A stretch of 32,666 nucleotides of DNA from Sporosalibacterium faouarense (GTDB lineage: Bacteria; Bacillota; Clostridia; Tissierellales; VENL01). The notes beneath the pieces were generated by a model that was not told the origin of the DNA, did no database searches, and worked only from the letters and a program-made list of their open reading frames with translations. The stretch covers positions 1 to 32,666 of the forward strand of contig NZ_JAETGO010000081.1 in the NCBI RefSeq assembly GCF_016765695.1. The letters run 5' to 3'. Positions 1 to 7,910 of this stretch are shown in pieces (within the stretch, counting starts at the first letter, position 1; the number at the start of each line of letters is the position of its first letter). The position numbers and the translations under genes are program-made.

Positions 1-693
1 TATATCTCCATCATAATTATCATTTGCTATTGCTCCTGCTTCTGTATATGTATCTCCTATATTTAATTCTATGTTGTTATTTCCAGTCAATGTAATTATC
101 GGTTTTGTTGTATCTTCTACATATATTGCTCTAGTTACTGTTGCTTCATTGTCTGAACTATCACTTACTAGATATACTGTCTTATATTCTCCTAATATTT
201 CTGTATCTACTATACCTGTTGTCGTAATACTTTCTGTTATATCTCCGTCCACATTATCTATGGCTATCGCTCCTTCATCTGTATAGCTTGTGCCTACCTC
301 CAGTACAATTGCCTCATCCCCAATTAAACTAATATGTGGAGATGTTACATCTAAAGTTGTTTCTAACAACAAATCACTCCATGCCCCTGTCGTATCTTCT
401 ATCTTTGCTCTAACTCTATAAGAGTGACTTGTCCCCTGTTCTAAGCCCATATGTTTATAAACAGTGTCTATTCCGTTATTTATGACGACACCATCCACCT
501 CTATCTCATATGCTGTTACCCCATCTACTGGAGTCCATTCTACAGTTATTGAGTCTTTAAAGGCTTCTATATTACTAATAACTACTTCTTCTATTCCAGT
601 CAAAGCACTTACTTTAAATGTGTTTGGTAATAAAATCAGGATTACACATAAAATAAGAGCCAAGACTCTATCTATAGTTTTTCTTCTTCCCAC
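1..693 (-). CDS. Secreted FN3 + DUF5011 repeat protein (C-terminus cut by window edge)
   Basis: The visible 231 codons begin at a GTG (691-693) preceded by GGGAGGT with good spacing; the nearby ATG at 696-698 is in another frame and stops after eight codons. The N-terminus is a classical signal peptide: GRRK, a hydrophobic stretch, then a likely cleavage after VSA near residue 30. Residues about 34-115 look like a fibronectin type III domain (SITVEWTPVDGVTAYEIEVDG). From about residue 116 there is a DUF5011/Ig-like repeat (EVGTSYTDEGAIAIDNVDGDI) and a second one starts near residue 194 with the same GDTYTEAGAIANDNYDGDI pattern, running off the window. Such proteins are exported and often carry SLH or other anchoring domains at the C-terminus, which cannot be seen here. 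It follows a wall-polymer cluster with csaB, so a wall-associated role is plausible but inferred. Confidence 0.8.
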   Translation of the reverse strand, partial: MGRRKTIDRVLALILCVILILLPNTFKVSALTGIEEVVISNIEAFKDSITVEWTPVDGVTAYEIEVDGVVINNGIDTVYKHMGLEQGTSHSYRVRAKIEDTTGAWSDLLLETTLDVTSPHISLIGDEAIVLEVGTSYTDEGAIAIDNVDGDITESITTTGIVDTEILGEYKTVYLVSDSSDNEATVTRAIYVEDTTKPIITLTGNNNIELNIGDTYTEAGAIANDNYDGDI

Positions 694-949
694 GGCATGA
701 CCTCCCATGTATTTTAATATGTAAATATAATATACATATTGTATGATAACAAAATCTTTACGCATATTTTGTCAAAATTTGTAGTTTGTAGAAAATATTT
801 TGTATTTTTTTGGATTATATGGTCATTTTCGTTACTTTTTCTTGTATTATTGTAATAGTTTTGAATTATTGTATTTATTTGCTATCATTTTTAGTAAGCT
901 GTATGATTCACTAATTAATATAGACATTCTTGATTTCTTAAAAAATAAA
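694..949 (-). promoter_or_regulatory. Intergenic stretch with candidate promoter for the secreted FN3 protein
   Basis: No gene is visible here. On the minus strand there is a TTGACA at 775-770, followed 21 bases later by TATCAT, and alternatively TTGTTA (752-747) with a 17-base spacer to TATATT (729-724). The second arrangement has better spacing and leaves a short leader before the ribosome binding site at 700-706. Neither is a perfect sigma-A match. The rest is featureless AT-rich sequence. Confidence 0.3.
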
Positions 950-993
950 AACAGGGTAGAGTGCATCAATTTTATGATACACTCTACCCTGTT
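941..993 (-). terminator. Rho-independent terminator after the YitT gene
   Basis: A 19-base inverted repeat (950-968 with 975-993, one G-U pair on the minus transcript) with a six-base loop is followed on the minus strand by TTTTTATTTTTT. It lies 19 bases past the stop of the YitT gene and closes the envelope-glycan run. Confidence 0.92.
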
Positions 994-1011
994 CAAATAT
1001 TTATATAGTTG

Positions 1012-1881
1012 CTATTCTGATGAAATTTCCTTAAAGCCTTCTCCTAACACTTCATGAATATCTGCTACCATTACAAAGGCTCTATTATCTATCTTATTCA
1101 CTACTTCTTTAAGCTTTGTCACTTGTGCCCTGTTAACAACACAAAGAAGAACATCTCTATCTTCACCAGTGTACATTCCTTGGCCTTTAAGAACTGTTAC
1201 ACCTCTATCTATTTCGTCAAGAATTGTTTTACCCATTTCCTCCGGGTCATTTGAGATAATCAAGAATGCTTTGGCATAGCTTATTCCTTCTTGAATTATA
1301 TCAATAACCTTAACCAAAATATATAGAGCTAAAACAGAATATAGTGCCGTCTCAATATTCTTTCCTACTATTCCCGAAGTAGCAACGACACATAAATCAA
1401 TTATCATCATATATGTTGCTGTAGTAAGACCTGGTGAAAACTTATTTAATATAGCCCCAGCTAAATCCGTTCCTCCTGTTGTTCCTCCAAATTTGAATAC
1501 TATACCTAATCCTATACCTATCAAAACTCCACCAAAAACTGAAGCAAGTAGCATATCAGATGTAGCCGACGCCGTTGGAATAAATCTTATAGCAAATGAT
1601 AATGCTAATGTAGCATATAAGGTTTTAGCGCCAAAGGATTTTCCTAAAATCAATACCCCGCCAATAAATAATGGGATATTTATCACCAAGTTTGTTACAT
1701 CTACTGGAATAAGCCCATCTGTAACTTTCTTGATGACAATTCCAAGTCCAGTAACTCCACCAGGAGCTATAGTATTGGGATCTAGAAACATATTTATTGC
1801 AATAGCCATAATAACTGTTCCAACAGTAATGCCTAGATAATCTATTACATATTTATACCATCTTCTTTCGTATTTTTTCAT
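1012..1881 (-). CDS. YitT family integral membrane protein (DUF161 + DUF2179)
   Basis: A 289-residue protein. Residues about 10-200 hold five to six hydrophobic helices with the family's typical glycine-rich motifs (APGGVTGLG near residue 40, KFGGTTGGTDLAG near residue 130). The last 80 residues are a soluble domain of DUF2179 type (GVTVLKGQGMYTGEDRDVLL). Length and layout match YitT/YqfU/YpjC proteins of Bacillota, whose transport substrate is not established. The ATG follows TAGGAGGTAAC. It is the last gene of the csaB/tagA run, 26 bases after tagA, and is followed by a strong terminator, so co-transcription is likely. A direct role in wall-polymer synthesis is not shown by the sequence. 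Confidence 0.9.
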   Translation of the reverse strand: MKKYERRWYKYVIDYLGITVGTVIMAIAINMFLDPNTIAPGGVTGLGIVIKKVTDGLIPVDVTNLVINIPLFIGGVLILGKSFGAKTLYATLALSFAIRFIPTASATSDMLLASVFGGVLIGIGLGIVFKFGGTTGGTDLAGAILNKFSPGLTTATYMMIIDLCVVATSGIVGKNIETALYSVLALYILVKVIDIIQEGISYAKAFLIISNDPEEMGKTILDEIDRGVTVLKGQGMYTGEDRDVLLCVVNRAQVTKLKEVVNKIDNRAFVMVADIHEVLGEGFKEISSE

Positions 1882-1907
1882 TTGTTACCTCCTAAAAAAT
1901 ATATAAA

Positions 1908-2678
1908 TTATTCCACTATTTTTTCCCTTGAGAATAATACCATAAGTACAAATATAGGCAATACTATCTGTCTCTTTATTCTCTTAGGGTCCTTCATTAA
2001 TCTATAAAACCATTCTAAGCCCATTTTTCGATATATCTTTGGAGCTAGCTTTACATTACCCGATAATATATCTATCGTACCTCCATTACCTATCATTACC
2101 TTACAATTTAACTTTTCCTTATTCTCATTAATCCAGATTTCCTGCTTAGGTGCCCCTAGACCAACAAATAATATATCTGCCTTTGATTTATTAATCTTAT
2201 CAATCACTTTTTGCTCTTCTTCATGACCACTATGACCAATATGTGCCCCTTTAAAGAAGCCATGATTATAACCGCAAATATTTATATTAGGATATTTCTC
2301 TCTTATCTTTTTACTGGCAGTCTCAGCTATACCCTTCTGTCCTCCCAATAAAAAAACTTTATATCCCATTTCATTTGCTAATTTAAGCATTTCAACCGAT
2401 ATATCGAAACCTGTTACTCTTTCTGGAAGACTATTTTTCTTAATCCTAGAAGCATATACTATTCCTATTCCATCAGCTATTAGCATATCACCTTTATTAA
2501 GAATTCCTTTAATATTCTCATCCTTTTTAGCTAACATTACCATTTCTGTATTAGGCGTATATATAGCTTTAGGTTTACTTGAATCTTTATCTTCTAAGAA
2601 GCCTTTTATCTTTTCTACAGCTCCATCAAAAGTTATCTTATTTATCTTTACCCCAAGTACCTTAATTAAATCTTCCAT
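1908..2678 (-). CDS. tagA: WecG/TagA/CpsF family glycosyltransferase (GT26)
   Basis: A 256-residue protein of the GT26 family, which transfers N-acetylmannosamine (or a related sugar) from a UDP donor to an undecaprenyl-diphosphate-linked N-acetylhexosamine, the committed linkage step of wall polymers. Visible family motifs are TPNTEMVMLA near residue 42, the ADGIGIV segment with the conserved aspartate near residue 70, LLGGQKGIAE near residue 115, VGLGAPKQEIWI near residue 173 and GNGGTIDILSG near residue 197. The C-terminal tail (GLEWFYRLMKDPKRIKRQ) is the membrane-targeting appendage typical of the family. It lies 18 bases downstream of csaB, a pairing common in Clostridia and Bacillus species with pyruvylated secondary wall polymer. 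The family is certain; the exact sugar is inferred. Confidence 0.9.
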   Translation of the reverse strand: MEDLIKVLGVKINKITFDGAVEKIKGFLEDKDSSKPKAIYTPNTEMVMLAKKDENIKGILNKGDMLIADGIGIVYASRIKKNSLPERVTGFDISVEMLKLANEMGYKVFLLGGQKGIAETASKKIREKYPNINICGYNHGFFKGAHIGHSGHEEEQKVIDKINKSKADILFVGLGAPKQEIWINENKEKLNCKVMIGNGGTIDILSGNVKLAPKIYRKMGLEWFYRLMKDPKRIKRQIVLPIFVLMVLFSREKIVE

Positions 2679-2696
2679 AATAGCACCTACCTTACT

Positions 2697-3791
2697 TTAT
2701 TCATTCTCACTTTCTAACAACTCTATTACCTTTTCAGATACGTTCAATACCTTTTCTTTCAGCTCTACTTTTCTTTCAGCCAATTTATTTTTATATTTAT
2801 CCCTATTATTCCAAACCTCTTCTATACATAAACATAAGTGAGTAAAATCAAGTTTATTTATATCTCCACTATTAACTCCATCAATCAACTGTAAAAAACC
2901 TTTTATCTTGGGGTCATATTCTATTCCTACCACTGGAACATTAGCTATTGCACCAAAAATTAGTGCATGTAGTCTTATTCCTATTAGAATTTCAAATTTC
3001 CCTATTATTCCTAGTACTTCCTTAGGTTTATAATAATTTTCTACTACATAGGGATTAGTTTCACACATTTCTTTAATTTCCAACGAGAATTCTACATCAT
3101 CTGGATATTTCATAGGTATTAATACTACTCTTCTATCTTTAGTAGATAAATAATCTACGGTTTTAGCTATAACATTTTTAGTTTTTTCATCATTTGTCCA
3201 TCTTCTAACCGAAATTCCAATAATTTCTTTATCTTTAGGTATACCCTCTATATCCATTATTTCATCTATTCTCTCTTCATTGGCAGGTTCCATTGTAAAT
3301 GCAGCGTCTGCTGCTACAATAACATTCTCTGTAATACCAATTTTCTTTAATTCTTTTGCTGACTCCTCATCCCTTAATGTTATTAAATCAACTTTATTGA
3401 CTATTTTATTAATAAGCAATTTATTCAACTTCTTCTTTACAGGACCATATCCATTACAAAAAAACATTACTTTCTTTTTAAAAAACTTCGCAATAAAAAT
3501 CAAGCTAAGATAGAATATCAATGACCTACTACTGGTAACATCCTGTAATAGTGAGCCTCCTCCACTTATAAGCAAATCGCAGTCCCTGATATTTTTTATG
3601 ATATCGAATAGCTTTGATCTACTTACAGGTGACACTCCATGAACACCCTTTGTATATTCGGCATCATATGTTAGTGCCGATATCTTTAAGTCTTTATTTA
3701 TATTTTTTAAATTACTAATAATGGAATCTAAAATTGCGTCATCACCACAATTTTTAAATCCATAGTATCCAAAAACAAAAATCTTTTTCAT
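2697..3791 (-). CDS. csaB: Polysaccharide pyruvyl transferase CsaB
   Basis: A 364-residue protein matching CsaB, which adds ketal-pyruvate to wall polysaccharide using phosphoenolpyruvate. That modification creates the binding site for SLH domains of S-layer and S-layer-like proteins. Sequence signs are the N-terminal FGYYGFKNCGDDAILDSII, the SGGGSLLQD motif near residue 75, and the C-terminal GIRLHALIFGAIANVPVVG with the conserved histidine, a GT-B-like donor site. ATG follows AAAGGAAG. It stands between a DUF4330 gene and tagA. The presence of csaB predicts SLH-domain proteins elsewhere in this genome; none is complete in this window. Confidence 0.93.
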   Translation of the reverse strand: MKKIFVFGYYGFKNCGDDAILDSIISNLKNINKDLKISALTYDAEYTKGVHGVSPVSRSKLFDIIKNIRDCDLLISGGGSLLQDVTSSRSLIFYLSLIFIAKFFKKKVMFFCNGYGPVKKKLNKLLINKIVNKVDLITLRDEESAKELKKIGITENVIVAADAAFTMEPANEERIDEIMDIEGIPKDKEIIGISVRRWTNDEKTKNVIAKTVDYLSTKDRRVVLIPMKYPDDVEFSLEIKEMCETNPYVVENYYKPKEVLGIIGKFEILIGIRLHALIFGAIANVPVVGIEYDPKIKGFLQLIDGVNSGDINKLDFTHLCLCIEEVWNNRDKYKNKLAERKVELKEKVLNVSEKVIELLESENE

Positions 3792-3826
3792 GGGTTTCTT
3801 CCTTTCATAATACTAGAACAAATTTT

Positions 3827-4327
3827 CTAGTATTCGATTCCGTAAATAGTAGATAAGAATGTAATCATTCTACTCCTAATTATTATAGATTGTCCTACAT
3901 GGACTTCATCATTGTATGCCTTAATTTTGTCATTAGTCACTAGACCTTTAGTCTTAATAATGAGGGTTAAGTTATATCTACCTGGAATTTCGCTTTCTAT
4001 TACATTTCCTTTTTCGTCTGTAGTCGTCATAGTAGCAGGTTCAACTATCTTATCAACTACTTCACCTATTGTATTGCCACTAGATAAGACACTAAACACA
4101 TCACCCTTTTCAACGCTATCAACAGATACGTCTTTTATACCATTTACAAAATATTTTATAGTTAACTCTTGTTCAGTTTCTGTTTGCTGAACTACATTAT
4201 TACCATCACCGCTTCCAGCTTTATAATAAGCAAATCCTCCAATCAAAACAACTACTACTAAAACTATAGCTAAGTCAATATAATTTATTAGCCCAAACAA
4301 TCTTCCTTTATCATCTATAAGCTTCAA
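3827..4327 (-). CDS. DUF4330 family single-pass membrane protein, copy 2
   Basis: A 166-residue protein with a short cytoplasmic N-terminus (LIDDKGRLFGLINYIDLAI), one transmembrane helix (about residues 17-38) and an extracytoplasmic beta-rich domain. The same layout occurs in the protein encoded at 7149-7637, and both share the patterns KGRxFGxxNxxD, GDxxxSVxSGxxxGEV and a late PGRYNLTLIIKTKGLVT / PGKYDVVLELKSPALVT. The TTG start (4325-4327) has AAAGGAGGT eight bases upstream, and that ribosome binding site contains the stop codon of the preceding glycosyltransferase, so the two are translationally linked. DUF4330 proteins have no assigned function; here they flank the polymerase and glycosyltransferase genes, suggesting an accessory role in polymer assembly or export (inference). 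Confidence 0.85.
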   Translation of the reverse strand: MKLIDDKGRLFGLINYIDLAIVLVVVVLIGGFAYYKAGSGDGNNVVQQTETEQELTIKYFVNGIKDVSVDSVEKGDVFSVLSSGNTIGEVVDKIVEPATMTTTDEKGNVIESEIPGRYNLTLIIKTKGLVTNDKIKAYNDEVHVGQSIIIRSRMITFLSTIYGIEY

Positions 4328-4332
4328 TTGTC

Positions 4333-5457
4333 CTACCTCCTTTTTAAGAGCCTTTCATATATAGTTAATGTTTCTTCCGTCATGGATTTTATGGAAAAAT
4401 ATTTTTCAACAGTACTTCTACCTAGTACACCTAAATCTCTTCTATCTTCAGAGTCCAGCTCGTATAATACTTGCTTTATATCATTTTCAAGAGATTCTTT
4501 AGTTATATTGTTTTCAACTGTTCTTCCAGTGAAATTATTAGAAATAGCTAACTCTATATTATCCTTATTTAATAGCCCCATATACCCTTCTCCACCAGCT
4601 AAAATAACTGGTCTTTTACAGGCCATTGATTCTAATGCTGTCCTAGATACACAGATTGCAACATCTCCTAAAGACATTATATCAGCTATATCAGTTCTTT
4701 TCCCAAGTAGATACATGAAAGGTTTGTCGAACCTTGAATTCACTTCGTTAACTAACTTTTGAATTCTCTCAAAATCATCTCCAGAACCAGCAATTATTAG
4801 CTCTATATCTTTATTATCCTTGTATAAATCCTGGCCAACCTCTATAACAAGCTCCAATAAAGTTGCCAAGTTACCTTCTATTCTACTTATATACACAATC
4901 TTTTTTGAATTTTCCTTTAGCCCTATATCTTTATATAGTGTTGAAACATTCTCAGAAAACGAGAACTTATCTGTGTCAATTCCATTGGTTATAATTGTGA
5001 TCTTTTCTTCATCAACACCAAAGTTATCCATTAAGTGATTCTTAATATCCTCACTTACACTTATTACCTCCTCGCCCCAAAATGACATATATTTGTATAA
5101 TCCTCCGTGGACAAATTTTGCGTGGGCTGAAGTCATAAAAGGTAATCTATTTAATATTGATATTATTTTACCTATAAGTGCTGGTATTCTTCCATGGGCA
5201 TGTATAATCTGAATTTTTTCATCTTTAATGGCTTTTTTCATCATTGTCAATGATTTAATTATACTTTTAATATCCTTTTGGTCTAAAGGAGCATCATAAT
5301 GTGGAATATTCTTATCCAACAATTCATCAACATATACTCCGCCAGAGGAAATGACAACAGGATTATGTCCTATATTCTTAAGTTCCTTTGCCAAGCTGAC
5401 TACATGGGTTTCTGCTCCTCCTATATCAAGCCCCATGGCAACTAATAAAATATTCAT
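4333..5457 (-). CDS. GT4 family glycosyltransferase
   Basis: 374 residues of GT-B fold. The N-terminal domain opens with MNILLVAMGLDIGGAETHVV, which has the GGAETHV loop common to GT4 enzymes. The C-terminal donor domain shows VYISRIEGN near residue 190, and the ALESMACKRPVILAGGEG region with the conserved E and the nucleotide-sugar-binding segment near residue 285. An in-frame ATG three codons upstream abuts the AGAAGAAGG ribosome binding site, whereas the ATG at 5457 has nine bases of spacing, so I chose 5457. It probably adds a sugar to the lipid-linked wall-polymer repeat unit at the cytoplasmic face. Donor and acceptor cannot be read from sequence. Confidence 0.88.
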   Translation of the reverse strand: MNILLVAMGLDIGGAETHVVSLAKELKNIGHNPVVISSGGVYVDELLDKNIPHYDAPLDQKDIKSIIKSLTMMKKAIKDEKIQIIHAHGRIPALIGKIISILNRLPFMTSAHAKFVHGGLYKYMSFWGEEVISVSEDIKNHLMDNFGVDEEKITIITNGIDTDKFSFSENVSTLYKDIGLKENSKKIVYISRIEGNLATLLELVIEVGQDLYKDNKDIELIIAGSGDDFERIQKLVNEVNSRFDKPFMYLLGKRTDIADIMSLGDVAICVSRTALESMACKRPVILAGGEGYMGLLNKDNIELAISNNFTGRTVENNITKESLENDIKQVLYELDSEDRRDLGVLGRSTVEKYFSIKSMTEETLTIYERLLKRR

Positions 5458-5483
5458 GAATATCATCCTTCTTCTAATTTTTC

Positions 5484-6698
5484 TTACACTTCTAATTTAA
5501 GTTTCTTTTCTTCATTGCTATTTAAAACATAATAGTTTATCAAGATTCCTACAATAAGCCAAAATGCCATTATTATTTTGGGATTAAAGAATATATGTTC
5601 CGCTATACCATGGACTAAAATGCCCGATAATGATGCAGCATACGCCGCAGTAAAAATTCCTATAAACCTGCTTTCACTATTAAATGATAGTTTTATACTC
5701 ATCTTCATTAAACTGAAAATTAAAAGTAAGAACACTATTATACCTACAACTCCCATCTCTATTGCGATTTGAAGATACAAGTTATGGGTGTGATATGGTG
5801 CCATAGTTCTTATATATAGTGGTATAATTTGCTGAAAGGGAATATATCCCAATCCTATTCCAGAATACCAAAAATCCTTCACAATATTAACTGACTTACT
5901 TAAAAGATTTAAACGATATATAATGGATGTATCCTGAAAACTACCTAGTGTCATAACTCTATGAATTATTGATGCTGGTAAAAATAATACACCTACCATA
6001 CCCACTGGTATCAACGCTAATAGAGCCTTTCTATTTACTAGGAATAAAAACACTATTATACCGACCATCAATCCTAACCATCCACCCCTTGAGTAGGTTA
6101 ATCCAATAGTTATTAATATAATGAACGTTGCTGCACTGAAAAATAATCTTTTAAATATACTTTTATTATAAAATATCAGTGCTAGACCAACTGGAAATAT
6201 CATTATTAAATATTCTGCCAATAGATTGGGATTTTCAAAGGTAGCAAATACCCTTGTTGTTAGATCAGGATTCTGTGTTGGGTCTACCCATCCACTTCCC
6301 ATCTCAACACCGTTCACGTATTGACTAATTCCATATATTGATACAGTTAGTGCTACCAAAACTAAAACTACATTTATTAGATACATATCTTGCTTTGTTT
6401 TTCTACTGTTAGTAAATACAAAAATCATCCCCAAGGAAGCCATATGTAGCGAAAAATCTCTAAAGCTCCCATTTGGATCAATGGATAGAACAGTATTTAG
6501 AAATACCAATATCCCAAATATAAGTAGAAAAATATTCGCAGGTGTATAGTTAAATTTAAAGTCTCCATCTATAATGTAATATATCAGATAAATGCCAACT
6601 ACGCCTATTGATACTAGCAATAATTGCATGTCCGATAAATAAGGTAATCCGATAATAAAGAAAATTATACTATATATAGGGCTTATCCATTCTTTCAT
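5484..6698 (-). CDS. O-antigen ligase / polymerase (WaaL/Wzy-like) family membrane protein
   Basis: About 404 residues with ten or more hydrophobic helices, a large extracytoplasmic loop between about residues 260 and 320, and the late motif PYHTHNLYLQIAIEMGVVG with the conserved histidine of the O-antigen ligase/Wzy_C superfamily. In this superfamily the enzyme polymerises or ligates lipid-linked glycan on the outside of the membrane. The reading frame could begin earlier, but GAGGAG precedes two adjacent ATGs (6701 and 6698) and the second has the better spacing of seven bases; that ribosome binding site overlaps the stop of the upstream gene. In a csaB/tagA run, its likely job is polymerising the secondary wall polymer (inference). 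Confidence 0.87.
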   Translation of the reverse strand: MKEWISPIYSIIFFIIGLPYLSDMQLLLVSIGVVGIYLIYYIIDGDFKFNYTPANIFLLIFGILVFLNTVLSIDPNGSFRDFSLHMASLGMIFVFTNSRKTKQDMYLINVVLVLVALTVSIYGISQYVNGVEMGSGWVDPTQNPDLTTRVFATFENPNLLAEYLIMIFPVGLALIFYNKSIFKRLFFSAATFIILITIGLTYSRGGWLGLMVGIIVFLFLVNRKALLALIPVGMVGVLFLPASIIHRVMTLGSFQDTSIIYRLNLLSKSVNIVKDFWYSGIGLGYIPFQQIIPLYIRTMAPYHTHNLYLQIAIEMGVVGIIVFLLLIFSLMKMSIKLSFNSESRFIGIFTAAYAASLSGILVHGIAEHIFFNPKIIMAFWLIVGILINYYVLNSNEEKKLKLEV

Positions 6699-6702
6699 CA
6701 TT

Positions 6703-7116
6703 TCACTCCTCAGGTTCAAATACAAAAACCTTAACTAATATTGCTCTCATAAGACTATTTTTAAAGGTTGTCTTAAGGTTTATAAACACTTTATTATTTC
6801 TATTCTTAGGCTTTACTATATTACTAACTCCCTTGATAATTAAACTACCATCTCTACCTTTAGCATAGAGTCTATGGAAAAAGCTTATTAAGTTTCTAAT
6901 TATTGTTTCTATTCCTTTTATAAAAAAGCTTTTATTAGCATATGGGTCTTTATTTCTATTTCCTAATAATATTTTATATATCATACTATTTTTAAAGTAA
7001 TCTTCTAGCTTACTTAGAGTTCTATTTATTACTTTACATGTAAAGCTACTCTTATAGTACTCAACAAATATATTGATTAATTTTAATAAAGCTCTTAATA
7101 TTACACTATTTTTCAT
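6703..7116 (-). CDS. Basic protein of unknown function with internal repeats
   Basis: A 137-residue, very lysine- and arginine-rich protein that I do not recognise. It has no signal peptide and no clear transmembrane helix. It shows degenerate internal repetition of a segment of about 50 residues beginning KNS/KSF, with an amphipathic helix in the middle: KNSVILRALLKLIN near the start, KNSMIYKILLGNRN near residue 45, KSFFIKGIETIIRN near residue 62, and KNSLMRAILVK near the end. A GTG codon three residues earlier keeps the frame open, but GGAG sits eight bases before the ATG at 7116, so that start is preferred. It lies 32 bases after the first DUF4330 gene, and its stop overlaps the ribosome binding site of the O-antigen-ligase-like gene. 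It is therefore a coupled member of the wall-polymer operon. Amphipathic basic repeats suggest contact with the membrane surface or with anionic polymer (inference). Confidence 0.7.
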   Translation of the reverse strand: MKNSVILRALLKLINIFVEYYKSSFTCKVINRTLSKLEDYFKNSMIYKILLGNRNKDPYANKSFFIKGIETIIRNLISFFHRLYAKGRDGSLIIKGVSNIVKPKNRNNKVFINLKTTFKNSLMRAILVKVFVFEPEE

Positions 7117-7148
7117 AACAAACACTCCAAATATAAATTAGAAAGCTC

Positions 7149-7637
7149 TTATTTAACAATATTAATCACATCACAATCAAACACATATAAGTCTGACTTT
7201 AGTCTAGTTTCTGATCCAATATACATTGGTTTTCTTCCAATTAATATTCCTTCCTCAGTGACCAAAGCAGGACTCTTTAGCTCTAAAACAACATCGTATT
7301 TTCCTGGAATACTTTTAAACTCAACTTTTCCATCTTTACCAATTACCAACTCCTGATGAGGCTCCACACTACTCTTGCTTAAAACTTCTCCGAACTCAGA
7401 CCCTCTAACAGAGTCTAGTAATATGTCACCCTCTGTAATCGCTTCTACTAATCCACTACCTATATCTTTAACTTCGATAGTTACAGAAATCTCTTCTGTA
7501 TAGTCTTGAGTTGTATTACTAATCTGACTAAACTTATATACTCCTCCAAAAACCATAAGCAAAACTATCATTAAAACAGCAAAGTCTACAATATTTACTT
7601 TACCAAAAATTCTTCCTTTCTTATCTATAAGTCCCAT
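7149..7637 (-). CDS. DUF4330 family single-pass membrane protein, copy 1
   Basis: 162 residues with the same architecture as the 3827-4327 gene product: GLIDKKGRIFGKVNIVDFAV, one transmembrane helix (about residues 17-35), and an extracytoplasmic domain. ATG follows GGAGGTAATAGA. It is the first gene of the coupled run towards csaB; two near-identical extended -10 promoter elements lie about 130-160 bases upstream. The two DUF4330 proteins are clearly homologous but diverged, suggesting an old duplication with separate roles. Function is not known. Confidence 0.85.
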   Translation of the reverse strand: MGLIDKKGRIFGKVNIVDFAVLMIVLLMVFGGVYKFSQISNTTQDYTEEISVTIEVKDIGSGLVEAITEGDILLDSVRGSEFGEVLSKSSVEPHQELVIGKDGKVEFKSIPGKYDVVLELKSPALVTEEGILIGRKPMYIGSETRLKSDLYVFDCDVINIVK

Positions 7638-7763
7638 TCTATTACCTCCATACTTAGATTTTAAATTAACCTAATAAAATGACATAATTTAATTACGTAT
7701 ATCTCTACAGAATTAATATCCTTTAAATAGCCTATAAAGTCATCTTTTTATAAATCCTAAAAT

Positions 7764-7799
7764 ATTATATCACAAATCCATACCTATGATTATATCACA
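7764..7799 (-). promoter_or_regulatory. Tandem extended -10 promoter elements upstream of DUF4330 copy 1
   Basis: On the minus strand the 11-mer TGTGATATAAT occurs twice, at 7799-7789 and 7774-7764, exactly 25 bases apart. Each reads as an extended -10 (TGnTATAAT). A TTGATT upstream of the first has a long 19-base spacer, so the -35 contribution is weak. They would drive the DUF4330-to-YitT run. Confidence 0.5.
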
Positions 7800-7864
7800 G
7801 TTTGTAAAATTATAATCAAGCTTATGTAATTTAGCAAAGATACGGGAATTTAATTAACGATAAA

Positions 7865-7889
7865 ATAGCTGTAGATTAACTACAGCTAT
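7865..7889 (-). terminator. Terminator-like hairpin after the secreted coiled-coil gene
   Basis: A perfect 10-base inverted repeat (ATAGCTGTAG / CTACAGCTAT, loop of five) lies 22 bases past the stop at 7911. On the minus transcript it is followed by only a short TTTTAT run, so termination may be partial. Confidence 0.6.
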
Positions 7890-7910
7890 CCATATCTTAA
7901 TATTACAATA

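Noticed and set aside
71-700. Plus-strand open frames at 71-286 and 464-700
   Set aside because: They lie antisense to the FN3/DUF5011 gene, lack ribosome binding sites and have low-complexity hydrophobic translation. The minus-strand frame has a signal peptide and recognisable domains.
800-1057. Plus-strand open frame of 85 codons rich in Phe, Leu and Tyr
   Set aside because: It runs through the terminator hairpin and into the YitT gene antisense; no ribosome binding site or family signal.
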